Shown piece after piece: positions 39,191 to 51,077 of a stretch of DNA of 64,000 nt. The position numbers were made by a program, and so were the translations under genes. The notes beneath the pieces were generated by a model that was not told the origin of the DNA, did no database searches, and worked only from the letters and a program-made list of their open reading frames with translations. Source of the stretch: Rhodoferax sp. PAMC 29310 (lineage in GTDB: Bacteria; Pseudomonadota; Gammaproteobacteria; Burkholderiales; Burkholderiaceae_C); contig NZ_CP072852.1 in NCBI RefSeq assembly GCF_017948265.1, positions 2,790,001 through 2,854,000 of the forward strand, given 5' to 3'. Each line of letters opens with the position of its first letter. Positions within the stretch are counted from its first letter, which is position 1.

Positions 39191-40705
39191 TCAACCCAGT
39201 TTTTTGCGCAGGAGGTCGTTGACCTGTTGCGGGTTGGCCTTGCCTTTGCTGCCCTTCATGATTTGACCGACCAAGGCGTTTAATGCTTTGCCATTGCCGG
39301 CCTTGTACTCTTCCACATTTTTCGGGTTGGCCGCCAACACGTCGTCAACGATCTTTTCCAACTCGCCAGAGTCGTTCATCGGCTTCAAATCTTTGTCTTC
39401 AATGATTTGATCAATGAAGGCTGCAAGATCGTCAATCGCGGACATCTGCCGCGTGCACATTTCGGCAAATGCCACTTTGACTGAGCTGCTGGTCAAACCA
39501 CCATTGGCGACTCGCTTGAGCAGCTCACCCAGCGCCGTTGGAATGGGAATTAGCACGTCATCAATATCGACGTCAAGTCGATTCATCAGGGCAGAGACCT
39601 CCCCCAGCGTCCAATTTGCAGCCAACTTGGGTTGCCCGCAAATGGCAGCGGCGCTTTGAAAATAAGTCGCCATGGCTCTCGATTGCGTCAAGGCATTGGC
39701 GTCGTACTCCGACAGCCCGTAGTCCGCCACAAAACGCTGTGCCATGACGCGCGGCAACTCCGTCATTTCTGATCGTACCCGCTGCACCCACTCATCCGCA
39801 ATCACTAAGGGCGGCAAATCAGGGTCAGGAAAGTAGCGGTAATCAGCCGCATCTTCCTTGGTGCGCATGGCACGCGTCTCGCCTGTGTCCGGGTTGAACA
39901 ACACGGTGGCCTGCTGAATGGCGTGGCCATCTTCAATCTGCTCAATCTGCCACCGAATTTCGTAATCGATGGCCTGCTGCATAAACTTGAAGCTGTTCAA
40001 ATTCTTGACCTCACGCCGGGTGCCGAGCGCTTCGCCTGGCTTGCGCACGGAAACGTTCGCGTCACAGCGAAAGCTGCCCTCTTGCATGTTGCCGTCGCAA
40101 ATGCCGATCCAGGTCACAATTTTGTGCAGCTCTTTGGCATAAGCCACGGCCTCGGCACTGGAGCGCATATCCGGCTCGGTCACGATTTCCAGCAAGGGCG
40201 TGCCAGCACGGTTCAGGTCAATGCCGGTCTGACCAATAAAGTCTTCGTGCAAAGACTTGCCGGCGTCTTCTTCCAGATGGGCACGCACCAAACGGACGGA
40301 ACGTTTTTCGCCGCCCAAAAAGAACTCAACATCCCCACCCTGCACCACTGGGATTTCAAACTGGCTGATTTGGTAGCCCTTGGGAAGATCCGGGTAAAAG
40401 TAATTCTTGCGCGCAAAAATGCTGCGCGGCGCAATCAGGGAGTTGACGGCCAAGCCGAACTGAATGGCGCGCTCAACCGCGCCCTTGTTCATCACGGGCA
40501 AGGTGCCCGGCAATGCCAAATCCACGGCACAGGCCTGGGTGTTGGGCGCAGCACCAAACGCAGTGGCGGCCCGGCTGAATATCTTGCTGGCGGTGGACAA
40601 CTGGGCGTGGGTTTCGAAGCCGATGATGACTTCATAGCCGGACACCAGTGGGCCGGTCGGACGGCCCTGTTGTTGGGCTTCAAATGGATTTACGGTTTCA
40701 CTCAT
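39191..40705 (-). CDS. gatB: Asp-tRNA(Asn)/Glu-tRNA(Gln) amidotransferase subunit B
   Basis: A 504-residue GatB kinase/amidation subunit that activates misacylated Glu- or Asp-t[25 protein letters not shown] begins the catalytic domain, [10 protein letters not shown] and [19 protein letters not shown] follow, and the C-terminal helical tail domain ([18 protein letters not shown]) is present. The start is MSETVNPFE at 40705, 1 bp after the gatA stop. Confidence 0.95.
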   Translation of the reverse strand: MSETVNPFEAQQQGRPTGPLVSGYEVIIGFETHAQLSTASKIFSRAATAFGAAPNTQACAVDLALPGTLPVMNKGAVERAIQFGLAVNSLIAPRSIFARKNYFYPDLPKGYQISQFEIPVVQGGDVEFFLGGEKRSVRLVRAHLEEDAGKSLHEDFIGQTGIDLNRAGTPLLEIVTEPDMRSSAEAVAYAKELHKIVTWIGICDGNMQEGSFRCDANVSVRKPGEALGTRREVKNLNSFKFMQQAIDYEIRWQIEQIEDGHAIQQATVLFNPDTGETRAMRTKEDAADYRYFPDPDLPPLVIADEWVQRVRSEMTELPRVMAQRFVADYGLSEYDANALTQSRAMATYFQSAAAICGQPKLAANWTLGEVSALMNRLDVDIDDVLIPIPTALGELLKRVANGGLTSSSVKVAFAEMCTRQMSAIDDLAAFIDQIIEDKDLKPMNDSGELEKIVDDVLAANPKNVEEYKAGNGKALNALVGQIMKGSKGKANPQQVNDLLRKKLG

Positions 40706-40706
40706 G

Positions 40707-42194
40707 TCAAAAGCCCTCCGGCGTCTGTGTGTGCCAGTCGGTGGCTTGCTGAAAACGGTGCGCCGCATTGAGCAGGCGCGCTTCCTGAAAATAGTTGCCA
40801 ATCAACTGCAGCCCCACAGGCATATGGCCCGCACCAAAGCCCACCGGCAAGCTCATGCCCGGCAGGCCCGCCAGTGAGCCGGGCAAGGTGAAGATGTCTG
40901 CCAAATAATTGGCGATTGGATCCTTGTTTTTTTCACCCAGCTTCCAGGCCACCGTCGGCGCCACCGGCCCGGCGATGACATCGCAGACTTTGAAGGCTTG
41001 CTGGAAATCGTCGGCGATCATGCGACGAATCTTCTGCGCCTGCAGGTAGTAAGCGTCGTAGTAGCCATGAGACAGAACGTAAGCGCCAGTCATGATGCGG
41101 CGCTTCACCTCGTCGCCAAACCCTTCAGCACGGGTTTTCTTGTACATGTCGATCAAATCGGTGTACTTGTCTGCCCGGTGGCCAAACTTGACGCCGTCAA
41201 ATCGGCTGAGGTTGCTGGACGCTTCGGCGGGTGCGATGATGTAGTAAACCGGAATCGACAACTCCGTGCGCGGCAGCGAAATCGGCACCAAGCGGGCCCC
41301 CAGCGCTTCCAACTCCTTCAAGGCGGCATCCACGGCGCTGCGCACATCGGGCGCCAGACCGTCGCCAAAAAACTCCGCCGGCACGCCCACTCGCAATCCG
41401 TCCAACGGGTCGTTCAGGTGACGACCAAAATTCTCGGCAGGCACATCAAGCGACGTGGAGTCGCGGTCCAGATCGGGGCCGCACATGGAGGAAAGCAACA
41501 CGGCACAGTCTTCGGCCGTGTGCGCCATGGGACCGGCTTGGTCCAAGCTGGATGCAAAAGCCACCATGCCGTAACGCGACGCGCGCCCGTAAGTTGGCTT
41601 GATGCCGGTGATGCCGCAAAACGAGGCGGGCTGGCGAATTGAGCCGCCTGTGTCCGTGCCGGTGGATGCCGGCGCCAACCGGGCTGCCACCGCCGCAGCA
41701 CTGCCGCCAGATGATCCACCCGGCGTCCGGGTCGTGTCCCAAGGATTTTTGACGGGGCCATAAGCCGAGTTTTCATTGGCCGAGCCCATTGCGAACTCAT
41801 CACAATTCAACTTACCCAACGTGACGACGCCGTCAGCCGCCAGTCGCTGGACAACCGTGGCGTCAAACGGTGAGCGATAGCCCGTGAGCATTTTGGAGCC
41901 AGCGGTCGTGACAAAGTCACGCGTGACAAAGATGTCCTTGTGGGCCAACGGCACACCGATCAAGGCTGGCAGCGTGTCAGCCTGTCCTTTTGACAACAAA
42001 TTATCGGCTTGACGCGCCTGGGCAAGTGTTGCTTCCTCGTTGATATCAAGAAAGGCACCCAAGTCGGCATGGACCTTCGCCCGCGTCAGGAAATGCTTTG
42101 CCGTTTCGACGGCTGAGACCTTGCGATCACGCAGTTGGCGAGCCAATTGCGTGACGGTCAGGTGATGGAGTTCCGATGTGTCGTTCGTCATCAT
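40707..42194 (-). CDS. gatA: Asp-tRNA(Asn)/Glu-tRNA(Gln) amidotransferase subunit A
   Basis: A 495-residue amidase-signature subunit releasing ammonia from glutamine. The Ser-cisSer-Lys triad lies in [10 protein letters not shown] (Lys), [15 protein letters not shown] (cis-Ser) and [15 protein letters not shown] (nucleophile). It starts at tandem ATG codons (42194 or 42191), 10 bp after gatC. gatC-gatA-gatB form one operon read away from mreB. Confidence 0.95.
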   Translation of the reverse strand: MMTNDTSELHHLTVTQLARQLRDRKVSAVETAKHFLTRAKVHADLGAFLDINEEATLAQARQADNLLSKGQADTLPALIGVPLAHKDIFVTRDFVTTAGSKMLTGYRSPFDATVVQRLAADGVVTLGKLNCDEFAMGSANENSAYGPVKNPWDTTRTPGGSSGGSAAAVAARLAPASTGTDTGGSIRQPASFCGITGIKPTYGRASRYGMVAFASSLDQAGPMAHTAEDCAVLLSSMCGPDLDRDSTSLDVPAENFGRHLNDPLDGLRVGVPAEFFGDGLAPDVRSAVDAALKELEALGARLVPISLPRTELSIPVYYIIAPAEASSNLSRFDGVKFGHRADKYTDLIDMYKKTRAEGFGDEVKRRIMTGAYVLSHGYYDAYYLQAQKIRRMIADDFQQAFKVCDVIAGPVAPTVAWKLGEKNKDPIANYLADIFTLPGSLAGLPGMSLPVGFGAGHMPVGLQLIGNYFQEARLLNAAHRFQQATDWHTQTPEGF

Positions 42195-42203
42195 GCGTTC
42201 TTT

Positions 42204-42503
42204 TTATTCGATCACCTTGGGCACCAGGAACAGCCCCTGCTCCACGGCGGGCGCGTTGCGCTGGTTTGCCTCGATGTTGTTGGGTTCACTCACCACGTCA
42301 TCGCGCAAGCGCAGTGCGATGTCCTGAATGACCGCCACGGGGTGCGCCAAAGGTTCGATGCCCGCGGTGTCGACAGCGCGCATCTTCTCCACGATTTCGA
42401 AAAATCCGTTAATTTGAGTCAGCATGCGCTCACTCTCGTCGGGTTTGAGCTCAAGCCTTGCCAAATTGGCGATGCGGGCGATGTCATTAGAAGTCAGGGA
42501 CAT
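42204..42503 (-). CDS. gatC: Asp-tRNA(Asn)/Glu-tRNA(Gln) amidotransferase subunit C
   Basis: A 99-residue helical subunit that wraps GatA and GatB together. [16 protein letters not shown] and [13 protein letters not shown] match GatC. It is the first gene of gatCAB, divergent from mreB across about 200 bp that must hold both promoters; a TATTAT near 42582 is a possible mreB -10, though no good -35 is seen. Confidence 0.93.
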   Translation of the reverse strand: MSLTSNDIARIANLARLELKPDESERMLTQINGFFEIVEKMRAVDTAGIEPLAHPVAVIQDIALRLRDDVVSEPNNIEANQRNAPAVEQGLFLVPKVIE

Positions 42504-42572
42504 GGCAAATTTTCAATGGAAACCGGGTGTAACGCGCTTGCAAAGAAGCGCGGCCGGTCGGGTTTTTTATAA

Positions 42573-43751
<1,179 letters not shown>

Positions 43752-43766
43752 CGTCGGGAAGCGGCG

Positions 43767-44687
43767 ATGCCACTTGGTACGCTGGACGGAGCACCTCCCC
43801 CATTTTTCAGACAGGGCCCCTCGGCCCTGTCCAAACTGACGTTCTTCAGCGCGCTGGCGTTGTTCCTGATGGTAGCCGACACTCGACTGCAAATTGCCCA
43901 ACCACTGCGCGTCGCCGTGGCCACTGTGCTCTACCCCGTCCAATGGACCGTCATGCAACCGGTGATCTGGGCGCAAACAGGCGGCCAATATTTTGAGTCG
44001 CTCAAGCTGGCACAAGCCAATGAGGAGACCGCTCAGCGCCAACTTACCCTTCAATCTCAGCGCGCCAACCAAGCCGAACAATTGGCACTGGAGAACGCAC
44101 GGCTGAGACAGCTACTCGGATTGCGCGATCGACTGACAACACCCGCACAAACAGCGCAAGTACTTTACGACGCCGCAGACCCCTACAGCCACAAAGTTAT
44201 TGTGGACCGGGGCTCGGTCGACGGCACCTTGCCCGGCTCACCGGTGCTGGATGAACACGGTATTCTGGGTCAGGTGACCCGCGTCTACCCCATGATCAGC
44301 GAGGTGACCCTGATCATCGACCGCGACCAGGCCATTCCCGTGCTCAACACCCGCACCGGCGCCCGTGGACTGGTCTTCGGTGACCCCAGCGCTCGGGCCA
44401 ACTCCCTGGAATTGCGATTCATGGCCGCCAGCGCCGATGTTCAGGAAGGCGATCAGTTGACGACCAGCGGTGTCGACGGCGTCTACCCCGCTGGCTTGCC
44501 CGTAGCCCGTGTCGAGAAGGTCGAACGTCGCGCAGACACCGCATTTGCAAGAATCACCTGTGCGCCCTTGGCGCTGGTGACGGGTGTGCGGCATGTGATG
44601 ATTCTGACGCCTGTGGGTACCCAAATTGCCCCACGTCCCCAGAGTCCCGCCGCCGGACCCACCTCACTGCGAGGGCTGCGCTCATGA
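43767..44687 (+). CDS. mreC: Rod-shape protein MreC
   Basis: A 306-residue bitopic protein linking MreB/MreD to PBP2. It has one membrane helix (about 22-42), then a coiled coil (about residues 75-115, NEETAQRQLTLQSQ...), then the double beta-barrel domain with VDRGSVDGTLPGSPVLDEHG. A proline-rich tail follows. It starts 15 bp after mreB and overlaps mreD by ATGA. Confidence 0.94.
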   Translation: MPLGTLDGAPPPFFRQGPSALSKLTFFSALALFLMVADTRLQIAQPLRVAVATVLYPVQWTVMQPVIWAQTGGQYFESLKLAQANEETAQRQLTLQSQRANQAEQLALENARLRQLLGLRDRLTTPAQTAQVLYDAADPYSHKVIVDRGSVDGTLPGSPVLDEHGILGQVTRVYPMISEVTLIIDRDQAIPVLNTRTGARGLVFGDPSARANSLELRFMAASADVQEGDQLTTSGVDGVYPAGLPVARVEKVERRADTAFARITCAPLALVTGVRHVMILTPVGTQIAPRPQSPAAGPTSLRGLRS

Positions 44688-45214
44688 TCATGCGCCCTGG
44701 GCAGCAACTCTTGTTGCCCGTCAATCCCTTGTTTATTTGGGGCAGCATGCTATTCGCACTGGCACTCAGCATGCTTCTCAATATGGCGCTGTGGGGTCGC
44801 GCCGCCTGGATGCCTGACTTTTTGGCCCTGACGCTGGTGTTCTGGACGGTCCATCAGCCGCGACGCGTGGGCATTGGCGCCGCGTTTCTGTTTGGCATAC
44901 TGGTTGACGTGCACCAAGGCTCCATGCTGGGGCAGCACGCACTGTCCTATACCGTGTTGAGTTTTCTGGCCATTTCGATCCATCGTCGACTGCTTTGGTT
45001 CGGCGTGCCGTCGCAAGCCCTGCAAGTGCTGCCCTTGTTTGTGGCGGCCCATGCCATCGAGTTGGTGGTTCGCTTGCTGGCCGCTGGCAAATTCCCAGGC
45101 CTCTGGATCTTGCTCGCACCCGCCATTGAGTCGATGCTCTGGCCCGTGATAAGCGTTCTTTTGCTGGTGCCGCAAAGGAGAGCCCCCAACCCCGATGCAC
45201 ATCGACCACTTTGA
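44684..45214 (+). CDS. mreD: Rod-shape protein MreD
   Basis: A 176-residue inner-membrane protein with about five helices and the family pattern FLALTLVFW ... GFLFGILVDVHQGSMLGQHAL-like core (here FLFGILVDVHQGSMLG). It works with MreC in the elongasome. It overlaps mreC by four bases and precedes mrdA by 18 bp. Confidence 0.92.
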   Translation: MIMRPGQQLLLPVNPLFIWGSMLFALALSMLLNMALWGRAAWMPDFLALTLVFWTVHQPRRVGIGAAFLFGILVDVHQGSMLGQHALSYTVLSFLAISIHRRLLWFGVPSQALQVLPLFVAAHAIELVVRLLAAGKFPGLWILLAPAIESMLWPVISVLLLVPQRRAPNPDAHRPL

Positions 45215-45232
45215 CATGGTGACGGTCAATCC

Positions 45233-47239
45233 ATGACAGTTTTGCGCAACGTCGAAGCCGATCTATCGCGGTTTCGAGTCCGCGTCGCGGCCGCCAGCCT
45301 GCTCGTGGTGTTCTGCTTTTCGCTCGTCGTATCGCGCTTGGTGTACCTCCAGGTGGTTCGACATCAGGATCTGCTTGAGCAGGCCGAGAGCAACCGCACG
45401 GCCGTGGTTCCCGTGGTTCCCAATCGTGGCTTGATTCTGGATCGCAATGGGGTCGTCCTGGCCACCAACTACTCGGCTTACACGCTGGAGATCACGCCAT
45501 CTCGTGTGGGTGACTTGGAAAAGACGATTGACGAGTTGTCCCAACTGGTGGAGATCACGCCGCGTGACAGGCGTCGCTTCAAGCGTTTGCGGGACGAGGG
45601 GAAAAGCTTTGAGTCTTTGCCTTTGCGCAATCGCCTGAGCGACGAAGAGGTGGCGCGCTTTGCAGCACAGCGCTATCGGTTTCCTGGCGTGGAAATCAAA
45701 GCCCGCCTGTTTCGAAACTACCCCTTTGGCGAACTGGCGAGTCACGTCATTGGCTACATCGGCCGAATCAACCGGGCTGAGAAGGACCGGCTTGATGACT
45801 CGGAAGAACAGGCCAACTACCGTGGCACCGAGTACATCGGAAAACTCGGTGTGGAACAAAGCTTTGAGACGCGACTGCACGGCACCACCGGAGTGGACTC
45901 GATGGAGACATCGGCGGGTGGCTATGCCACGCGGCGCTTGGCCAGTGCGCCTTCGACACCGGGTGACACGGTCATGCTATCCATCGACATCAAGCTACAA
46001 AGCATGATCGAGGAAATGTTTGGTGATCGCCGAGGCGCCTTGGTGGCTTTGGATCCCAAGACGGGAGAGGTGCTTGCTTTTGTCAGCAAACCCACATTCG
46101 ACCCTAACCTGTTCGTGGACGGCATTGACTCCGAAAGCTGGAAAGGCCTGAATGAGTCGCCCGACAAGCCGCTGCTCAACCGAGCGCTTCGCGGCACCTA
46201 CCCCCCTGGGTCAACGTACAAACCGTTCATGGCGCTGGCGGCGCTGGAAACAGGAAAAAGGTCCGCCACCACTTTGATCAACGACCCGCTGTTTTTCATG
46301 TTCGGGGGTCGTCGATTTGGCAGCCCGGAGAATGAAAGAGGTGGCATTATGGACATGCGCCGTGCCATTGTGGAGTCGAGCAACGTGTACTTCTACACGC
46401 TGGCCAATGAAATGGGCGTCGATACCATTCATGATTTCATGAAGCCGCTCGGTTTTGGGCAGATCACCGGTATCGACATCAATGGCGAGGTGCGAGGCAT
46501 TTTGCCCAGCCAGGACTGGAAACGCGCCTATTACAAAAATCGCGACCAACAGAAATGGTATGCCGGAGAGACGATTTCACTGGGCATTGGGCAAGGCTAC
46601 AACAGCTTCACCATGCTGCAGCTGGCGCACGCCATGGCCACTGTGGCCGGCAATGGCATTTCCCGAAAGCCGCAACTCGTGATCGCAACTCGTGACGCCA
46701 GCACCCACGCCCAGGTGGAGGTACGTGCGGATCCGCCACTGGATTTGGGATACAAACAGCAAAACCTCGATGTCATTCAAAAAGCCATGGTCGGCGTGAC
46801 GCAGGACGGAACCTCACGATTCGTGTTTGCTGGCGCTGGCTATCTTTCGGGCGGTAAAACGGGCACCGCGCAGGCCGTGGGACTCAGTAAAAAAATCAAA
46901 TACAACGCCGCCAAGCTGGAGGAGCACCAGCGTGATCACTCGCTCTACGTCGCGTTTGCGCCGGCGGATGACCCTAAAATTGCCGTGGCAGTGATTGTTG
47001 AAAACGCCGGCTTTGGCTCGGCTCATGCGGCCCCCATCGCGCGACGCGTTTTTGACTACTGGCTCTTGGGCCAATACCCCAGCGAGGAAGACATGGCCGC
47101 CGTCAAAATCGGAAAAATTGGCGCCCCTGCTGGAAAACAGCGATTAGCGGCTGACATTCCGTGGCCGCCACTCCGCCCTGATACGCCGCCACAAGAGAAG
47201 CTGCCGGATCCGACAGACGCGACTCGCACCGCTCGCTGA
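45233..47239 (+). CDS. mrdA: Penicillin-binding protein 2 (elongasome transpeptidase)
   Basis: A 668-residue class B PBP. It has a single anchor helix (about 19-40), a pedestal domain and a transpeptidase domain with the nucleophile S327 in PPGSTYKPF, the SSN motif in ESSNVYFYT and KTG in SGGKTGTAQ. It cross-links peptidoglycan during elongation. It is the last gene of the mre operon and converges on a diguanylate cyclase gene with 8 bp between the stops. rodA would normally follow; it is absent here. Confidence 0.96.
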   Translation: MTVLRNVEADLSRFRVRVAAASLLVVFCFSLVVSRLVYLQVVRHQDLLEQAESNRTAVVPVVPNRGLILDRNGVVLATNYSAYTLEITPSRVGDLEKTIDELSQLVEITPRDRRRFKRLRDEGKSFESLPLRNRLSDEEVARFAAQRYRFPGVEIKARLFRNYPFGELASHVIGYIGRINRAEKDRLDDSEEQANYRGTEYIGKLGVEQSFETRLHGTTGVDSMETSAGGYATRRLASAPSTPGDTVMLSIDIKLQSMIEEMFGDRRGALVALDPKTGEVLAFVSKPTFDPNLFVDGIDSESWKGLNESPDKPLLNRALRGTYPPGSTYKPFMALAALETGKRSATTLINDPLFFMFGGRRFGSPENERGGIMDMRRAIVESSNVYFYTLANEMGVDTIHDFMKPLGFGQITGIDINGEVRGILPSQDWKRAYYKNRDQQKWYAGETISLGIGQGYNSFTMLQLAHAMATVAGNGISRKPQLVIATRDASTHAQVEVRADPPLDLGYKQQNLDVIQKAMVGVTQDGTSRFVFAGAGYLSGGKTGTAQAVGLSKKIKYNAAKLEEHQRDHSLYVAFAPADDPKIAVAVIVENAGFGSAHAAPIARRVFDYWLLGQYPSEEDMAAVKIGKIGAPAGKQRLAADIPWPPLRPDTPPQEKLPDPTDATRTAR

Positions 47240-47247
47240 CCGGGCGC

Positions 47248-48267
47248 TCAGGCGCAAGTCACGCGATCCCGCCCCGCTTTTTTTGACTGGTAAAGCGCAG
47301 AGTCCGCCCGATGGATCCAACGCTGCTTGTCATCGCCTAGCTGCATGACGGCAACCCCACCGGACACCGTGACGCTGAGCACCACTTCCTTGGTTCGACG
47401 ATCTCGAATCCGCATGGCCCGCGTGCGCTGGCGGACCAACTCGGCCATCTTCTGAGCCTGTTCCAGGGACGCGTCGGGCATCAAAATTGCAAACTCCTCG
47501 CCACCATACCGCGCCACCGAGTACGCTTTTTCAGCGGCGCAGGATCGCAACACATCCCCTATGGCTTGAAGCACACGGTCGCCCATCACGTGGCCATGTG
47601 TGTCATTGACTTGCTTGAAAAAATCGATGTCAAGCATGACCAAACCATGTGAACAACCAGGCTCAGGGGCCTGAGCGATCATCACAGCCAACTTCTCGTC
47701 AAAGCCGCGGCGATTGAGAATCTGTGTGAGGGGGTCCAGCAAGACCTCATCGCGGACCCGAACCAACTCATTTTGCAGCCGCGCTATTTCATGGCGGCCA
47801 GCCGTCACTTGTTGCTCCAACTCGCCCACGGAGCTCCGCATCAGGGCGGTTCCTTCCCTCGCCTGCGAGATAAGGGTGGTGACGCCTGCGGCATCACTGT
47901 TGCCCAACGCGGTCGTCAACCCTTGCAACTGCTCATCAAACTGGCCGGCGCGCTGCGCGGTTTTCGAGGCTTGCTCGCCCATCCCCGCCATGGTTTGCTG
48001 CAGTTCATTGGCGATCTTGTACATGGTCGAGGGGTCAACCTCAGCCACGCCCTCCTGGTAAAGCCGAAGCAGGGTCGCCCCACTCAGGCGCGCCTCGGAT
48101 GCCATGGCCAGAGCCACCGCTTGGGTCAACCAGGAATTCATCCCCGAGACATATTCATACCAGACGGTGAACGAAATCGGATTGAATGGTGCGTCATGCT
48201 GCCCCATTAGGGCGATGACTTGGCGCAGCAACTCCGCGCTTTGCTCTTTTGACTCTTGATAACGCAT
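47248..48267 (-). CDS. Diguanylate cyclase (GGDEF domain)
   Basis: A 339-residue cytoplasmic c-di-GMP synthase. The C-terminal GGDEF domain begins DPLTQILNRRGFDEKL; the active site is RYGGEEF. The inhibitory RxxD site is absent at its usual place upstream of GGEEF. The N-terminal half is helical with coiled coil and has no membrane segment; the input signal is unknown. It may link c-di-GMP to cell-shape genes only by position. Confidence 0.93.
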   Translation of the reverse strand: MRYQESKEQSAELLRQVIALMGQHDAPFNPISFTVWYEYVSGMNSWLTQAVALAMASEARLSGATLLRLYQEGVAEVDPSTMYKIANELQQTMAGMGEQASKTAQRAGQFDEQLQGLTTALGNSDAAGVTTLISQAREGTALMRSSVGELEQQVTAGRHEIARLQNELVRVRDEVLLDPLTQILNRRGFDEKLAVMIAQAPEPGCSHGLVMLDIDFFKQVNDTHGHVMGDRVLQAIGDVLRSCAAEKAYSVARYGGEEFAILMPDASLEQAQKMAELVRQRTRAMRIRDRRTKEVVLSVTVSGGVAVMQLGDDKQRWIHRADSALYQSKKAGRDRVTCA

Positions 48268-48388
48268 TTACTCTCCGCGGGGGCTTAAAGCCTCTTGATG
48301 CGAAACAGGCCGTTCGTCCGAACAACCCTCCCAATCTGATCCCGGATGATATCTCGCGTTACAAATTGATTCCTGACATGACGCTCAC

Positions 48389-49150
48389 TTAGCGCAGAAA
48401 CGCGTCGTAGCCTGTTTTAAGAATCAGGGCTCCCACTACCATGATGAAAAAGACGCGCACAAACGCCGTGCCGTGCTTGAGTGCCATGCGCGTACCCAGC
48501 AAACTCCCCACCACGTTCGCCACGGCCATCACGACCACAAAATGCCACCAGATGTGACCCTTGATGACAAATAGCCCCAAGGCGGCGACGTTGGTTGCCG
48601 TGTTGATCAGCTTGGCCGCAGCCGAGGCACTGAGAAAGTCATAGCCCAGCAGGCGCACAAACAAAAAAACCAGGAAACTGCCCGTTCCCGGCCCAAAAAA
48701 CCCATCATAAAACCCAATAACAGCGCCAATGGCAGCGGCAATGTAGGCCTCTTGAGACCCCGCATAACGCGGCGCGTGAGTGTGGCCCAAGCGTTTGTTT
48801 ACCAACGTGTAGACCAGCACGGCCAACAAAATGACGGGCAACAATTTTCGTAAGAACTCGGGCGAAACAATGGTGACCAGCCAGGCGCCTGCGAACGAGG
48901 CCACGAAGCCCGCCCCCGCAGCAGGCAACAACGCCGCCCAACGCATTTCAACCCGCCGGCTGAATTGCAAGGTGGCAAAGGCGGTCCCCCAAACGGATGC
49001 CCCTTTGTTGGTGCCAAACAGGGTGGCTGGGTGAGCGGCGGGAAACGTGGCAAACAGCGCGGGGGTCAAAATCAGGCCGCCACCGCCCACGATCGAGTCC
49101 ACAAACCCGGCCATCAGCGAAGCCATTGAAACAATCAACATATCCATCAT
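48389..49150 (-). CDS. TauE/SafE-family (TSUP) membrane permease
   Basis: A 253-residue protein with about eight helices. The motif GFVDSIVGGGGLILTPAL near the N-terminus and IGFYDGFFGPGTGSFLVF in the second half are the paired TSUP signatures. Members export sulfite or organosulfur anions or affect sulfate uptake; the substrate cannot be assigned. It starts at a tandem ATG (49150 or 49147). Confidence 0.9.
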   Translation of the reverse strand: MMDMLIVSMASLMAGFVDSIVGGGGLILTPALFATFPAAHPATLFGTNKGASVWGTAFATLQFSRRVEMRWAALLPAAGAGFVASFAGAWLVTIVSPEFLRKLLPVILLAVLVYTLVNKRLGHTHAPRYAGSQEAYIAAAIGAVIGFYDGFFGPGTGSFLVFLFVRLLGYDFLSASAAAKLINTATNVAALGLFVIKGHIWWHFVVVMAVANVVGSLLGTRMALKHGTAFVRVFFIMVVGALILKTGYDAFLR

Positions 49151-49189
49151 GAGATTGTCGCACCCGGATCAGCTGGGCAGTCGCTACAA

Positions 49190-49208
49190 ATTCAATAGCG
49201 AGTCACGC
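49190..49208 (+). repeat. Dispersed intergenic repeat copy
   Basis: ATTCAATAGCGAGTCACGC differs from 30737-30755 at two positions and shares the ATAGC core and CGC end with copies at 8663, 24240, 29657 and 54252. Confidence 0.6.
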
Positions 49209-49246
49209 ATGAAAATCAAGGGCTTGAAGGCAAAAAGGCATGAAAA

Positions 49247-49271
49247 AAGGCACCGGTTTTAGCGGTGCCTT
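49247..49271 (-). terminator. Rho-independent terminator of the GMC gene
   Basis: AAGGCACCG/CGGTGCCTT around a 7-base loop, followed on the minus strand by a run of Ts (the A-run at 49243-49248 on the plus strand). It is placed about 160 bp past the GMC stop. Confidence 0.75.
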
Positions 49272-49276
49272 CATTC

Positions 49277-49305
49277 AAGCGCATCGTCTGGGATGCGCTT
49301 TTTTT
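49277..49305 (+). terminator. Second, oppositely oriented terminator
   Basis: AAGCGCATC/GATGCGCTT with a 6-base loop, followed by a T run on the plus strand. No annotated plus-strand gene precedes it, so it may end a small RNA or block read-through. Confidence 0.75.
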
Positions 49306-49430
49306 GTACCCTGTGGGCTTTGTCTCCCGGGCCTTTCCTTCAGCAAGCCATAGGCCCGTCGTCGAATGGGGTTAATTTAATCAATTTGCGGCGCTTTGAC
49401 ATCAGGACTTACCCTCAAAAACAGTCCCAC

Positions 49431-51077
49431 TTAGCTGACCTGCTGCGCATCCTGAACAATCCATTGCGCCGCCTTTTCGGCCAGCATCAGCGTCGGCGAG
49501 TTGGTGTTGCCGCTGGTGATCATTGGCATGACGCCAGCATCGACCACACGCAAGCCCGCAATCAAACCACCTGGGCCTCGTACCCGCAAGCGGGAATCAA
49601 CCACCGTCATCGGGTCATCCGCCCGGCCCATCTTGGTCGTCCCAACCGGGTGAAAGATGGTGGTGGCAATGTCGCCCGCCAGATTGGCAAGTTCTTCGTC
49701 CGTTTGAAACTGCGTGCCCGGCTTCCACTCCTGGGGTCGGTATTTTTTCAGCGCCGGCTGGGCAACGATGTGGCGCGTCACCCGCAGCGAGTCCGCGGCT
49801 ACCTTGCGATCCACCTCGGTGCTCAAGTAATTTGGGGCAATGGCCGGCGCTGCGTCAAAGTGTGGGCTTTTGAGTCTCACCGAGCCCCGGCTGGTGGGAT
49901 TCAAATTACAGACGCTGGCAGTGAAGGCATTGAAGCTGTGCAGCGGCTCACCAAACGCATCCAGACTCAGGGGCTGCACGTGGTATTCCAGATTGGGGTG
50001 TGTCTGGGCCGGGTCACTGCGGGTGAACGCGCCCAATTGCGAAGGCGCCATGCTCATGGGGCCGGTTCGTTTCAGAGCGTACTCCAGCCCAATCTTGGCC
50101 TTACCCCACAGAGAGTTGGCTTGGGTATTGAGGGTTTGCACACCCGAAACTTTGAAAACGGCCCTGATCTGCAAGTGATCCTGGAGGTTGGCCCCCACAC
50201 CCGGCGCGTCATGCTGAACCTCGATGCCGTGTGCATGCAACAACGCCGCCGGGCCAACGCCGGAGAGTTGCAGAATGTGAGGTGACCCAATGCTGCCCGC
50301 GCTCAAAATCACCTCGCCCTGCGCTTTGGCCGTCACCATCTCGCCATTCACGCAGACACTGACCCCGGTGCATCGCTTCGTGCCATCTGCCTGGGTTTCC
50401 AGCAACAGTTTCGCGACCTGGGCGGACGTCCACATCTCAAAATTGGGCCGATCGACACAGGTTGGCCGCAAAAACGCTTTGGCCGTGTTCCAGCGCCAGC
50501 CGGCTTTCTGATTCACCTCGAAGTAGCCCACCCCTTCGTTGTCCCCTTGATTGAAATCGGTGGAGGCCGGAATGCCGGCTTCCTGCGCCGCCAGTGCAAA
50601 GGCGTCCAGCACATCCCAGCGCAGGCGCTGCTTTTCCACGCGCCACTCGCCGCCAGCACCGTGCAGCGGGGTGGCGCCCTTGTGGTGATCCTCATGCTGC
50701 TTGAATCTGGGCAAAACCTGGTCCCAGGCCCAAGCTGCATCGCCGGTGAGGTGAGCCCACTGGTCGTAGTCACGGGCCTGGCCCCGCATATAGATCATGC
50801 CGTTGATGCTGCTACAGCCGCCCAGCGTCTTTCCGCGCGGGTAACGCAGGGTGCGACCATTGAGCCCGGCATCGGGCTCGGTGTGGAACAACCAGTCGGT
50901 GCGCGGATTGCCAATGCAATACAGATAGCCGACCGGCACATGAATCCAGTGGTAGTTGTCCTTAGGCCCCGCCTCAATCAGCAATACCCGTTTGGTGGCA
51001 TCAGCTGACAGCCGATTCGCCAACAGGCATCCCGCTGTCCCGGCACCGATGACGATGTAGTCGAATGACTAGCTCAT
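49431..51077 (-). pseudogene. GMC-family oxidoreductase (choline/alcohol dehydrogenase-like) with amber at codon 3
   Basis: A flavin oxidoreductase of the choline dehydrogenase type. YPRGKTLGGCSSINGMIYMR is the GMC signature 1, SAGSIGSPHILQLSGVGP the signature 2, and the C-terminal HPVGTTKMG and NTNSPTLMLAEKAA are intact. The FAD dinucleotide motif FDYIVIGAGTAGCLLANRL is encoded, but the in-frame sequence reads ATG-AGC-TAG-TCA-TTC. The only natural start (51077) therefore meets an amber stop at codon 3 (51069-51071). A TTG at 51023 would omit GxGxxG. The rest of the frame is undamaged, so the lesion is recent, bypassed, or a sequencing error. Confidence 0.8.
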
